Assembly (NCBI RefSeq): GCF_019396325.1
Contig: NZ_JAHKRO010000023.1
Span: 1 to 64,000 of the forward strand
DNA from: Nonomuraea ceibae
Lineage (GTDB): Bacteria; Actinomycetota; Actinomycetes; Streptosporangiales; Streptosporangiaceae
DNA: 64,000 nt
Reading direction: 5' to 3'
In this document: positions 42,807 through 51,590 of the stretch, in pieces
How positions within the stretch are numbered: the first letter of the stretch is position 1
Layout of the letters: the number at the start of each line of letters is the position of its first letter
Made by a program: the position numbers and the translations under genes
The notes under the pieces: model-generated
What the model was told of the DNA's origin: nothing
Database searches by the model: none
The model's input: only the letters and a program-made list of their open reading frames with translations

Positions 42807-43548
42807 GGGCGGCCGACAGGCGGGACTCGACGTCGCGGTAGCGGCTGACGGGGATCAGGTGCACCCCGGCGAAGGCGCCGCTGTCGCGGACGGCCAGGAC
42901 CTGGGCGCAGGCGGCCTCGACGCCGGCCATGCGGTCGTCGGCCAGCCGGGCGACCAGCTCGTCCGGGATCGCGATGTCGGGGATGGCGGCCGACAGGGCG
43001 CGGGCGTGACCGGCGCTGGCCACGACCAGCACGCCGGCGTAGACCGGGACGTCGACCGGGTTGGCCTCACGCCAGCGCAGCAGCGCCTCCAGCGAGAAGC
43101 CGGCCTGGAGGAACAGGAAGTCGGCGGCCCGCTTCCAGGCCGGGAGCGGGCGCAGCCCGGCGGCGGCGCCGACGCGCAGGCCGGGCGAGAACGCGCGGGC
43201 CTCGTCGATCATCGAGCGCACGGTCAGGTCGCTGGTGCGGTTGCCGCTGGTCGGCTTGTCGCCGTAGACGAACAAGAACTGGTCCACCCCGTAGGCGGCG
43301 GCGGTGAGCAGGTCGCGGCGGAAGCCGAGCAGGTTGCGGTCGCGCGAGTTGAGGCAGGCGATGCTGCGCCCGCCCATCGCCTCGACCTCGTGCGCCACGG
43401 CGACGCTGGAGACGGTCGCGCGGCCGATGTGGTTGTCGGGGATCAGGAACGAGTGGGCGATCGTGCTCAGCGTGCCGATCTGGTGGCGGACGCGCTTGAG
43501 GTCGGGCGTGGTGGGCGGCTCGATTTCGCATACCAGCTCGAAGGTCAT
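42799..43548 (-). CDS. Methylenetetrahydrofolate reductase-like protein (MetF family)
   Basis: A 249-residue short MetF-family flavoprotein. Landmarks: catalytic Glu in FELVCEIEPP, FLIPDNHIGRATVSSVAVAH, SIACLNSRDRNLLG (folate/FAD loop), FLFVYGDKP and FLFLQAGFSLEALLRW. It reduces methylene-THF or acts in another folate/one-carbon step; the usual MetF has about 290 residues, so this is a compact paralogue. It lies 10 bp downstream of the TetR gene on the same strand and is probably cotranscribed with it, an odd pairing with drug exporters. Confidence 0.85.
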   Translation of the reverse strand: MTFELVCEIEPPTTPDLKRVRHQIGTLSTIAHSFLIPDNHIGRATVSSVAVAHEVEAMGGRSIACLNSRDRNLLGFRRDLLTAAAYGVDQFLFVYGDKPTSGNRTSDLTVRSMIDEARAFSPGLRVGAAAGLRPLPAWKRAADFLFLQAGFSLEALLRWREANPVDVPVYAGVLVVASAGHARALSAAIPDIAIPDELVARLADDRMAGVEAACAQVLAVRDSGAFAGVHLIPVSRYRDVESRLSAALR

Positions 43549-43558
43549 GGCCAGGACC

Positions 43559-44209
43559 CTAGCGTCTGGCCGCCAGGGCTTCTATGCCCGCGAGGACGAG
43601 GTCGACGCCGAACGTGTCGTAGAGCTCGGGGTCGACCTGGACGAGGGGGCCGGCCATCTCCACCAGGTTCGGGTAGGTCGCGGCGGGCAGCGACTGCAGG
43701 CCGAGGCGCTTGACCCGGACCAGCTCGGCGACCTCCTCCGGGGTGTTGCTCGCGGTGAAGTGCACCGGGGCGTCGGCGATGGAGATGGCGCTCTGCAGCA
43801 GGTATTTGGAGATCAGGCAGCTCTCCTCCATGGAGAACCCGGCGGACCTGGCCAGGCCGAGCGCGTCGTCCCACACGGCCAGGAAGCTCGGCACCGCGCT
43901 CTGGTCGACCTGCTCCAGCACGCTCTTGGCGCACGGGTGGGTGCGCAGCACGCGGACCAGGCCGGTCAGGACCTCGCGCAGCCGCTGCTGCCACGGCCGC
44001 TCGTCGTCGCGCGCGGGGGCGAACCCGGCGACGAGGTGGTCGGCCATGCCCTCCAGGAGCCGGTCCTTGTTCTTGAAGTGCCAGTAGAGGGCCATCGGCG
44101 TGACGCCGAGGTCGGTCGCGAGCCGCCTGATGGTCACGGCGTCGAGCCCTTCGGCGTCGCCGATCCGCAGGGCCCGCTCGACGATCGCGTCCGCGGTGAG
44201 CTTTCCCAT
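43559..44209 (-). CDS. TetR-family regulator with TetR-type C-terminal domain
   Basis: A 216-residue repressor. HTH: IVERALRIGDAEGLDAVTI, RRLATDLGVTPMALYWHFKN (the MALYWHF recognition helix is typical of TetR/class B). The C-terminal domain is the TetR_C_1 ligand pocket type. ATG 44209 is chosen over GTG 44212 and TTG 44221. It diverges from the second MFS gene; palindromes of the ACGTCGTA type fill the divergent spacer and recur before the first MFS gene, so it probably represses both. Confidence 0.88.
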   Translation of the reverse strand: MGKLTADAIVERALRIGDAEGLDAVTIRRLATDLGVTPMALYWHFKNKDRLLEGMADHLVAGFAPARDDERPWQQRLREVLTGLVRVLRTHPCAKSVLEQVDQSAVPSFLAVWDDALGLARSAGFSMEESCLISKYLLQSAISIADAPVHFTASNTPEEVAELVRVKRLGLQSLPAATYPNLVEMAGPLVQVDPELYDTFGVDLVLAGIEALAARR

Positions 44210-44243
44210 CACGGTTGACAACTATACGCCGTACGAGTTTCCC

Positions 44244-44269
44244 TATACGTCGTACAAGTACGTCGTATA
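44244..44269. promoter_or_regulatory. 26-bp near-palindrome before the second MFS gene (TetR operator)
   Basis: TATACGTCGTAC, AA, GTACGTCGTATA; 22 of 26 positions are symmetric. It touches the RBS AGGAGGG (44269-44275). A related half-site, TATACGCCGTACGAG, lies at 44223-44237. It shares the ACGTCGTAC core with the 41332 palindrome. Confidence 0.75.
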
Positions 44270-44278
44270 GGAGGGTTC

Positions 44279-45691
44279 GTGGAGCGCAGATGGTGGGCGC
44301 TGGGCGCGGTGACGCTCGGCACGTTCATGACGTATTTGGACAACAACGTCGGCAACGTCGCCCTGCCGACGATCCAGCGGGAGCTCGGGCTGACGCTGGC
44401 CGGGCTGGAGTGGATCGTCAGCGGCTACATCCTGGTGTTCGCCGGGCTGATGCTGGCCGGGGGCAGGCTGGCCGACGTGTTCGGCGCGCGCCGGGTGTTC
44501 GCCGCCGGGCTCGGCGTCTTCACACTGGCCTCGCTGGCCGCCGGGCTCGCCACCGACGGCGGCTCGCTGATCGCCGCCCGCGCGGTGCAGGGCGTCGGCG
44601 CGGCCCTGCTCACCCCGACCGCGCTGTCACTGATCACGCAGATCTTCCCCGACGGGGCCGAGCGCGGTCGCGCGGTCGGCATCTGGAGCGCGGCCGGGGC
44701 GCTGTCCATGGCCCTCGGCCCGGTGACCGGCGGCTTCATCAGCGAGAACTGGCACTGGGGCTGGATCTACCTGATCAACGTGCCGATCGGCGTCGCCACG
44801 CTCGGGCTGGCGCTGTGGGCGGTGCGGCCGGCCTTCACCCGGGTACGGCACAGCCTCGACCTGCCGGGCCTGGCCACCTCCGCGATCGCGCTGTCCGCGC
44901 TGACCTACGCGCTCATCGAGGGCGAGGCGGCCGGCTGGACCTCGCCGGAGATCCTCGCCGCGTTCGCCGTCACGGCGGTGTCGGCGGTGGCGTTCCTGCT
45001 GGTCGAGGCGCGGGCGGCGGAGCCGATGATCGACCTGTCGCTCTTCCGGGCCAGGCGGTTCACCGGCGGCGTGATCACCAGCGGCATCTGGTCGTTCGGC
45101 GTGTTCGGCATCTACTTCTTCAGCGCGCTCTGGCTGCAGAACGTGCTCGGCTTCAGCCCGACCGAGGCCGGGGCCGCGTTCGTGCCGATGGCGCTGGTCA
45201 TGGGCGTCGTCGCGGTGCTGTCGCAGCGGATCGGCGCGGCGCTGGGCATCGGCAGGACCGTGGCGCTCGGGCTGGCGCTGATGGCGGCCGCGATCTACCT
45301 GATCTCCGGCGTCGGCGTCGACGGCGGCTACGCGGACGTGCTGCCGTGGTTCGTCCTGTACGGGCTCGGCGGCGGCCTGCTGGTGCCCCTGACCGCGGCC
45401 GTGCTCAGCGGGATGCCCACCGGCCGGTCCGGGGTGGCGTCCGGGGTGCTCAACGTGTCGAGGGAGGTTTTCGGGCTGCTCGGCATCACCGTGCTGGGCG
45501 CGATCCTGACCTCCCGGCAGGCGGCGGGCGACGGGCCGCCGCTCGCCGCCTTCCTCGACGCCTACCGGTTCACGCTGGTGATCGCGGCCGTCGTGGTGCT
45601 GGCGGGCATCCCGGTCGCGCTCCGCACGCTGCGCGCGGACCGTACGACCGGGGAGCCTCAGGCGGCGGCGATGGCCGGGTCGGCGAACTGA
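44279..45691 (+). CDS. MFS drug exporter, DHA2 (14-TM, EmrB/QacA-like)
   Basis: A 470-residue exporter: helix 1 motif D1 TYLDNNVGNVALPTIQREL, motif A GGRLADVFGARRVF, motif C GALSMALGPVTGGFISE. The DHA2 family exports lipophilic drugs and antibiotics. GTG 44279 has RBS AGGAGGG. It is controlled by the divergent TetR gene. It resembles the first MFS gene only at family level. The 3' end overlaps the ABC exporter gene by 34 bp, tail to tail. Confidence 0.92.
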   Translation: MERRWWALGAVTLGTFMTYLDNNVGNVALPTIQRELGLTLAGLEWIVSGYILVFAGLMLAGGRLADVFGARRVFAAGLGVFTLASLAAGLATDGGSLIAARAVQGVGAALLTPTALSLITQIFPDGAERGRAVGIWSAAGALSMALGPVTGGFISENWHWGWIYLINVPIGVATLGLALWAVRPAFTRVRHSLDLPGLATSAIALSALTYALIEGEAAGWTSPEILAAFAVTAVSAVAFLLVEARAAEPMIDLSLFRARRFTGGVITSGIWSFGVFGIYFFSALWLQNVLGFSPTEAGAAFVPMALVMGVVAVLSQRIGAALGIGRTVALGLALMAAAIYLISGVGVDGGYADVLPWFVLYGLGGGLLVPLTAAVLSGMPTGRSGVASGVLNVSREVFGLLGITVLGAILTSRQAAGDGPPLAAFLDAYRFTLVIAAVVVLAGIPVALRTLRADRTTGEPQAAAMAGSAN

Positions 45692-47532
45692 GTGCGGTAG
45701 AGCTCCTCGTAGCGGCCACCGGCGGCCAGCAGCTCGGCGTGCGTGCCGCGCTCGGCGACCCGGCCGTCCTCGATCACCAGGATGACGTCGGCGGCGCGGA
45801 TCGTGGACAGCCGGTGCGCGATCACCACGGCGGTCCGCCCGTCGAGCGCCTCGGCCAGCGCCTCCTGCACGGCGGCCTCGGAGGTGGAGTCGAGCGCGGC
45901 CGTGGCCTCGTCCAGGATGACCACGCGGGGCCTGGCGAGCAGCAGGCGGGCGATCGTCAGCCGCTGGCGCTCGCCGCCCGACAGCCGGTAGCCGCGCTCG
46001 CCCACCACCGTGTCGAGGCCGTCGGGCAGCGACTCGATCAGCGTGGCGAGCCTGGCCCGGCGCAGCACCTCCCACAGCTCTTCCTCGTCCGCCTCAGGGC
46101 GGGCGAGCAGCAGGTTGGCCCGGATCGAGTCGTGGAACAGGTGCCCGTCCTGGGTGACCATGCCGAGCGTGTCGCGGATGGAGTCGGCCGTCAGGTCACG
46201 CACGTCCACGCCGCCGATCCGCACCGCGCCCTCGTCCACGTCGTACAGGCGGGGCAGGAGCTGGGCGATGGTGGACTTGCCCGCGCCCGACGAGCCCACC
46301 AGGGCGACCATCTGGCCGGGCTCGGCCCGGAACGAGACGCCGTGCAGCACCTCGACGCCGCCCCGGCTGTCGAGCGCGGCCACCTCCTCCAGGGAGGCCA
46401 GCGACACCTTGTCGGCCGACGGGTAGGCGAAGCGCACGTTGTCGAACTCGACCCCGACCGGCCCGTCGGGCACCTGGCCGGCGCCGGGCCGGTCCTTGAT
46501 GAGCGGTTCGAGGTCGAGCACCTCGAAGACGCGCTCGAAGCTGACCAGCGCGCTCATCACGTCCACCCGGGCGCTGGCCAGCGCGGTCAGCGGCGAGTAG
46601 AGGCGGGTGATCAGCAGCGCGAGCGCCACGACCGAGCCCGGGTCGAGCTGGTCGCGCAGCGCGTAGAAGCCGCCGAGCCCGTACACCAGGGCCAGCGCGA
46701 GCGCGGAGACCAGCGTCAGCGCGGTGACGAACACCGACTGCGTCATGGCCGTGCGCACCCCGATGTCACGCACCCGCCTGGCCCTGGCGGCGAACTCGGC
46801 CGACTCGGCACGCGGCCGGCCGAACAGCTTGACCAGCGTCGCGCCCGGCGCCGAGAACCGCTCGGTCATCTGGGTGCCCATCGCCGCGTTGTGGTCGGCG
46901 GCCTCGCGGCGCAGCCGGGCGATGCGCACGCCCATCCGGCGCGCGGGCAGCACGAACACCGGCAGCAGCAGCAACGCCAGCAGCGTGATCTGCCAGGAGA
47001 TGCCGATCATCACGGTCAGCGCCAGCACCAGCGTCACCACGTTGCCGGCCACGCTGGACAGCGTGTCGGTGAACGCCCGCTGCGCGCCGATCACGTCGTT
47101 GTTGAGCCGGCTGACCAGGGCGCCGGTGCGCGTCCTGGTGAAGAACGCGATCGGCATCTTCTGCACGTGGTCGAAGACGGCCGTGCGCAGGTCCAGGATC
47201 AGGTTCTCGCCCAGCCCCGACGACAGCCAGCGGGTCAGCAGCCCGAGCCCGGCCTCGGCCACCGCCAGGCCCGCGATCAGGCCCGCCAGCCCGAGCACCA
47301 CGCTCATCGGCTTGCCCGCGCCGATCGCGTCCAGCACCCGGCCCGCCAGCACCGGCGGGGCGACCGCCAGGGCCGCCATCACCACGCTCAGCGCCAGGAA
47401 GAACGTGATCCTGCGGCGATGCGGCCGGGCGAACCCCCAGACGCGACGGAGCGTCGCCTTCGATATCTGGCGACGCTCCGGGCGGTTGTTCAGCGAGTAC
47501 ACCTGGTGCCAGGCCGTCATCTCCATGCTCAT
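45658..47532 (-). CDS. ABC exporter, fused TM and ATPase domains (type IV / MsbA-like)
   Basis: A 624-residue half-transporter, six TM helices (about 38-330) followed by an ATPase (about 360-615). Walker A is GSSGAGKST, the Q-loop MVTQDGHLFHDS, signature LSGGERQRLTIAR, Walker B VVILDEATAALD and His-switch IAHRLSTI. It probably homodimerises to export a lipid or drug. Leaderless: minus-strand TAGGCT at 47540-47545 lies 7 nt before the ATG. Overlapping palindromes (47551-47570) sit at the promoter. It follows the PhoX-family gene by 34 bp. Confidence 0.92.
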   Translation of the reverse strand: MSMEMTAWHQVYSLNNRPERRQISKATLRRVWGFARPHRRRITFFLALSVVMAALAVAPPVLAGRVLDAIGAGKPMSVVLGLAGLIAGLAVAEAGLGLLTRWLSSGLGENLILDLRTAVFDHVQKMPIAFFTRTRTGALVSRLNNDVIGAQRAFTDTLSSVAGNVVTLVLALTVMIGISWQITLLALLLLPVFVLPARRMGVRIARLRREAADHNAAMGTQMTERFSAPGATLVKLFGRPRAESAEFAARARRVRDIGVRTAMTQSVFVTALTLVSALALALVYGLGGFYALRDQLDPGSVVALALLITRLYSPLTALASARVDVMSALVSFERVFEVLDLEPLIKDRPGAGQVPDGPVGVEFDNVRFAYPSADKVSLASLEEVAALDSRGGVEVLHGVSFRAEPGQMVALVGSSGAGKSTIAQLLPRLYDVDEGAVRIGGVDVRDLTADSIRDTLGMVTQDGHLFHDSIRANLLLARPEADEEELWEVLRRARLATLIESLPDGLDTVVGERGYRLSGGERQRLTIARLLLARPRVVILDEATAALDSTSEAAVQEALAEALDGRTAVVIAHRLSTIRAADVILVIEDGRVAERGTHAELLAAGGRYEELYRTQFADPAIAAA

Positions 47533-47550
47533 GGAGAGGAGCCTAGGACC

Positions 47551-47570
47551 TCAAGTTAACTTGACGTCAA
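47551..47570. promoter_or_regulatory. Overlapping palindromes at the ABC exporter promoter
   Basis: TCAAGTTAACTTGA (47551-47564, perfect 14-bp) overlaps TTGACGTCAA (47561-47570, perfect 10-bp). The minus-strand TTGACG may be the -35 box. The layout is typical of a MarR or similar repressor site, but no such gene is adjacent. Confidence 0.65.
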
Positions 47571-49618
47571 CTGCCGATCTTCTTGTTCCTGGCGTGCCAC
47601 ACCACCGCGACGGCCGGGCGCGGCTGGTCGCCGTCGGGCCAGCGGCTGGCGGGCTTGTCCGGGCTCGCGCCGTCGACCTCGCCCGGATGCTGCACCGCGA
47701 CGAACACGCTGCGCTGGTCCTCCGTGATCATAGGGCCGCAGGTCTCCGCGCCGACCGGCACCGTGAGGAACTGCCGCACGTGACCCCGGTCCCGGCCGCG
47801 CACCGGCATGACGAACAGGCCGTCGTGGCTGCCGAGCTTGTTGCCGTCCGTGGAGATCCACAGGTTGCCGTCACGGTCGAAGGCCAGGTTGTCCGGGCAG
47901 GAGATCGGCGACACCTTGGTCTTGTCGAACCCGGCGAAGTAGGTGCCGGAGTCGTTCGGGTCGCCGCAGACCAGCGGCACCGACCAGGCGAACGTCGTCT
48001 CCGCCGCGTCGCCGCGCCGCTCGACCAGCTCCAGCACGTGGCCGTGCTTGTTGTTCGAGCGCGGGTTGGCCTCGTCGGCCTGCGCCGGGGTGCGGTTGGT
48101 GTTGTTGGTCAGCGCGACGTAGACGGCGCCGGTGACCGGGTTGCGCTCCACGTCCTCGGGGCGGTCCATCTTCGTGGCCCCGACCTTGTCGGCCGCCACG
48201 CGCGTGTAGACCAGCACCTCGGCCGCGGTCATGCCCTCGACGTGCGACTCGTTGCCGCTGACCAGCGGGATCCACTCGCCGGCGCCGTCGAAGGCGCCGT
48301 CGGACGGCAGCTTGCCCGAGCCGTCGATCTCCTCCGCCGGGCTGTCGCCGGTGAACCGCGCCACGTAGAGCGTGCCCTCGTCCAGCAGGCTCCGGTTGTG
48401 CCGGTCGTTGCCCCGGCGGTAGCGCTCCTTCGAGACGAACTTGTAGACGTACTCGAACCGGGAGTCGTCACCCATGTAGACGACCAGGCGGCCGTCCTTG
48501 GCCAGCGTCGTCGTGGCGGCCTCGTGCTTGAAGCGGCCCAGCGCCGTCCGCTTGATCGGCGTCGCGTCCGGGTCGAACGGGTCGATCTCCACGATCCACC
48601 CGAACCGGTTGGCCTCGTTCGGGTGCTTGGCCAGGTCGAACCGCTCCTCGACCCGGTCGAAGCGGCGGTTGTCGGCCGGCGTGCCCGTGGTGAGCGTGTA
48701 GCGCTGGACGTACGGCTTCTGCTCGGCGGGGACCTTGTCGCCGTTGACGAAGTACTGGTCGAAGTTCTCCTCGGCGGTCAGCACCGTGTCCCACGGGGTG
48801 GTGCCGCCGGCGCAGTTGTTCAGCATGCCCAGCGGCTTGAGTCCGGCCGGGTCGGCCGCGGTCTTCAGCAGGTCGCTGCCGGCGGCCGGGCCGGTGAAGC
48901 GCATCGGCGTCGTTGCGGTGATCCGCCGGTTGTAGCGGCGGCGGCCCCGGGTCACCAGCTTCCACTCGCCGCTGCGGTGCTCGCGCTCCACCTCGACCAC
49001 CGAGCCGCCGTGCGCGGCCAGCGCGATCTTGATCTGCTCCTCGGTCGCGGCGGCGCCGCCGGTGTAGCCGCGGAACATCAGGTTCTCGTCGCTGTACTCG
49101 TGGTTCACCCAGAGCAGGCCACGGTCGCGGCCCATCGGGAAGAGAGTGACGAAGTCGCAGTTGTAGCCGAACTGCTTGGCCTGCGCGTCGGCCGTCTGGT
49201 TGGCGAAGTCGAACGCGGGCGCGTCCGGCAGCACCGGGTCGCCCCAGCGCACCACGACCGAGGACCGGTAGCCGTCGGGCACGGTCAGCTTGTCGTCGGT
49301 GTTCGGAGGAACGGGCGTGAAGTCCAGGCCGCCGCCCCGGTGACCGGCCGCCTCCGGCCTGCCCGGGTCGGCGAACGCCGGCGCGGCCCCGGCCAGCCCG
49401 GCCCCCGCCACCAGCACGCCCAGCGCGCCGGCGCGCAGCGCGCCACGACGCGACAGCGCCTGCTCGACCACCTCGCCGAAGTACGGGTTGCCGCTCGTGT
49501 TGGCCACGTCATGCGCGCACGCGTTGCCGCACCGGAACTGGCAGGTCATCGCGGATCGGCCACCCTTGTGCGGGGTGGAAAGCAGCGGCAGCAGCCGGCG
49601 CGGCGAGAGATTCGCCAC
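47567..49618 (-). CDS. phoX: PhoX-family (DUF839) secreted phosphatase
   Basis: A 683-residue TAT-exported protein. The signal has SRRGALRAGALGVLVAGAGLA (about residues 44-64) after an unusually long n-region (VANLSPRRLLPLLSTP..). The mature part is the DUF839/PhoX propeller: DVLWVNHEY-like LLWVNHEYSDENL, LNNCAGGTTPWDTVLTAEE, WIVEIDPFDPDATPIKRTALG, YVALTNNTN, CPDNLAFDRDGNLWISTDG. PhoX enzymes are Ca/Fe-dependent alkaline phosphatases. GTG 49618 follows GGAGG. The last bases overlap the ABC exporter promoter. Confidence 0.88.
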   Translation of the reverse strand: MANLSPRRLLPLLSTPHKGGRSAMTCQFRCGNACAHDVANTSGNPYFGEVVEQALSRRGALRAGALGVLVAGAGLAGAAPAFADPGRPEAAGHRGGGLDFTPVPPNTDDKLTVPDGYRSSVVVRWGDPVLPDAPAFDFANQTADAQAKQFGYNCDFVTLFPMGRDRGLLWVNHEYSDENLMFRGYTGGAAATEEQIKIALAAHGGSVVEVEREHRSGEWKLVTRGRRRYNRRITATTPMRFTGPAAGSDLLKTAADPAGLKPLGMLNNCAGGTTPWDTVLTAEENFDQYFVNGDKVPAEQKPYVQRYTLTTGTPADNRRFDRVEERFDLAKHPNEANRFGWIVEIDPFDPDATPIKRTALGRFKHEAATTTLAKDGRLVVYMGDDSRFEYVYKFVSKERYRRGNDRHNRSLLDEGTLYVARFTGDSPAEEIDGSGKLPSDGAFDGAGEWIPLVSGNESHVEGMTAAEVLVYTRVAADKVGATKMDRPEDVERNPVTGAVYVALTNNTNRTPAQADEANPRSNNKHGHVLELVERRGDAAETTFAWSVPLVCGDPNDSGTYFAGFDKTKVSPISCPDNLAFDRDGNLWISTDGNKLGSHDGLFVMPVRGRDRGHVRQFLTVPVGAETCGPMITEDQRSVFVAVQHPGEVDGASPDKPASRWPDGDQPRPAVAVVWHARNKKIGS

Positions 49619-49734
49619 AGGGTCCTCCAAGGTAGTGCGCAATCGTTCGAGCCGGACATTACGGTCACCGGAGAAACCGCAGGTGAACGAGGCCCTCCGG
49701 CGCGGTGAACGCTTCCAGGGAGCACAATGGTGGC

Positions 49735-50172
49735 GTGCCACCACGCAAACTCGATCCAGCGAAGCTCCGCGAGGCACTCGACGCCCAGCTCGTCGCCCTC
49801 GACCAACCGGCTTACGACGGGCCCGCCGGCGCGCTGGCCGACGCCCTCGTCACCGCCGTGCTCACCGCCTACGACCGCGGGGTGCGGCCCGAGCGCGACG
49901 CCGCGCGGCAGGCCGTACGCCATCTGCTGGACCGGCTGGTGACGGCCGCGCCCGGGCGGACCGTCGAGGTGCGCGTGCCGCCGTACGCGGCCGTACAGGC
50001 GATCGAGGGGCCGCGCCACACGCGGGGAACGCCGCCGAACGTGGTCGAGATGGACGCGCGCACGTGGATCGAGCTGGCGGTGGGGCGGATGACGTGGGAG
50101 GAGGCCAGGGGGAAGGGGGCGGTGGCGGCCAGCGGATCCCGAGCCGACCTGTCCGAATATTTGCCGCTATAA
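49735..50172 (+). CDS. Sterol-carrier-family (SCP2-like) actinobacterial protein
   Basis: A 145-residue conserved actinobacterial protein. The C-terminal half (VEVRVPPYAAVQAIEGPRHT, NVVEMDARTWIELAVGRMTW, ASGSRADLSEYLPL) is the SCP2-like fold with the typical SGxRADLSxxLPL end. It may bind a lipid or isoprenoid. A -10-like CACAAT lies 6 nt before GTG 49735, again suggesting a leaderless start; GTG 49705 would lengthen it by 10 residues. Confidence 0.82.
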   Translation: MPPRKLDPAKLREALDAQLVALDQPAYDGPAGALADALVTAVLTAYDRGVRPERDAARQAVRHLLDRLVTAAPGRTVEVRVPPYAAVQAIEGPRHTRGTPPNVVEMDARTWIELAVGRMTWEEARGKGAVAASGSRADLSEYLPL

Positions 50173-50198
50173 CGCGCCGGAAGGCTACGTCGGCGTCG

Positions 50199-51437
50199 TC
50201 AGGACGGCGTGCTGCCCATCCACGGGATCCGCGCCTCGAAGCACCGGTCGGCCAGGCCGCCCGGGAGCTGGGCGCACTCCTGCACCACGTTCCAGAACCA
50301 GATCGCCACCGCCGCGAACAGCACCAGCGCCACGACGCTCAGCACGATGCCGGTGATCGCCCGGCCCTTCCCCACCCGCTTGGTCAGCGCCACGATGCCG
50401 AACACGATCGACAGGATCGCCGTCAGCAGGCCGATGAAGCAGACGAACACCAGGAACGGGCTCGCCACGCCCAGCACCAGCGACGCCGTCGCCAGCCCGC
50501 TGCCCGGCTGACCCGGCGGCCGCCAGTCGGGGGGATACTGCCCCGCCCCGCCGGGAGGCGGCGTGTACGCCCCGCCGGGCGGCGACCCGTACACCGGGCC
50601 CGCCCCCGGCGCTCCCCCGTACGGACTCGACGGCGCCGTCCCCGGCACCGCGGGCTCCTGCCCCTCCCCGTGCGGCGCGCCCTCTCCGTAGGGGGCGCCC
50701 TCCGGCTGGGAGGCGCCTGTCCCGTACGTGGGGCCCTCCTGCGCGGCCCCGCTCCCGTACGGGTGCGCGGCGCCTGTCTCGTGCCCCTGGGGGGTCTCTC
50801 CCTGAGGGGCCAGCGGGCTGTACGGGGTCCCCTGGGCCCTGGTCTCGTCCGGGGTCTCGGGGGTCGGCGGCTCGAAGGAGGGGCGGTCCGAGGGGGCCGG
50901 GTCGTAGCGGGACGGGGTGCGGGGGCCCGAGGGGCCGGGCTCGTCGTCCGAGGCGGCGCCTTCCCAGCCGGGGTACGACGGGGTGGAGCCGGGCATCGGG
51001 TAGGACTGCGTGTCGCCGGAACGGTTCCAGTCGGGCGTGCCGAACACCGCCGTGCGCTCCGCGTCCGCCTCGTCGGGGGCCGTCGCGGGCGGCGGCGTCT
51101 CGGGCGCCGTGGGCAGATCGGGATGCCGGGGCTCAGGACCGGGCCGCGGCGGGGCGGGCGTGCCGGGCTGGGGGACCACGGGCGGCGCCGGGGCGATCGG
51201 CTCCTCGCCCTCCCCGGGCCCCTCCCCGGGCCCCTCGCCGGGCTCCTCCGTCCCGGACGGCTCCCCCCGCTCGCGGGCGGGCCGGTCGGGGGCGGGCTCC
51301 TCGGCGGCGCCCTCGGCCCACCAGGCGTGCGCGGCCGTCTGGCCGGGCTCCTGGACGGGAGGCTCGTGGGCGGGCTCGTCCGGGCTGGGACGGTTCTCGC
51401 GCGGGCGAGGCTGGTTCGGGTCCCCAGGTGTGGTCAC
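50199..51437 (-). CDS. Pro-rich DUF4190 membrane protein
   Basis: A 412-residue protein. Residues 1-310 are disordered and rich in Pro, Gly, Glu and Thr, with repeats such as GPGEGPGEG and YG-GA blocks. Residues about 318-395 contain two TM helices of DUF4190 type (LATASLVLGVASPFLVFVC, GKGRAITGIVLSVVALVLFA). The C-tail is short. RBS GGGGGAG precedes GTG 51437. Function unknown. Confidence 0.8.
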   Translation of the reverse strand: MTTPGDPNQPRPRENRPSPDEPAHEPPVQEPGQTAAHAWWAEGAAEEPAPDRPARERGEPSGTEEPGEGPGEGPGEGEEPIAPAPPVVPQPGTPAPPRPGPEPRHPDLPTAPETPPPATAPDEADAERTAVFGTPDWNRSGDTQSYPMPGSTPSYPGWEGAASDDEPGPSGPRTPSRYDPAPSDRPSFEPPTPETPDETRAQGTPYSPLAPQGETPQGHETGAAHPYGSGAAQEGPTYGTGASQPEGAPYGEGAPHGEGQEPAVPGTAPSSPYGGAPGAGPVYGSPPGGAYTPPPGGAGQYPPDWRPPGQPGSGLATASLVLGVASPFLVFVCFIGLLTAILSIVFGIVALTKRVGKGRAITGIVLSVVALVLFAAVAIWFWNVVQECAQLPGGLADRCFEARIPWMGSTPS

Positions 51438-51577
51438 GTCTGCGTCTCCCCCGACGAGTCGAATGCCGGATACTTCACCTTTTCGCGGGAGCGCCCTTCG
51501 AAACCATCCGACACGGTAAGACAGGGGTCATCCTTGGCTCAAACAACCCGGGTGTGCGAGCACGGAAGGCCGCAACC

Positions 51578-51583
51578 TAGACT
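51578..51583 (+). promoter_or_regulatory. -10 box of purF (leaderless)
   Basis: TAGACT lies 7 nt before GTG 51591 and no RBS is present. Confidence 0.6.
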
Positions 51584-51590
51584 GAAGCAT

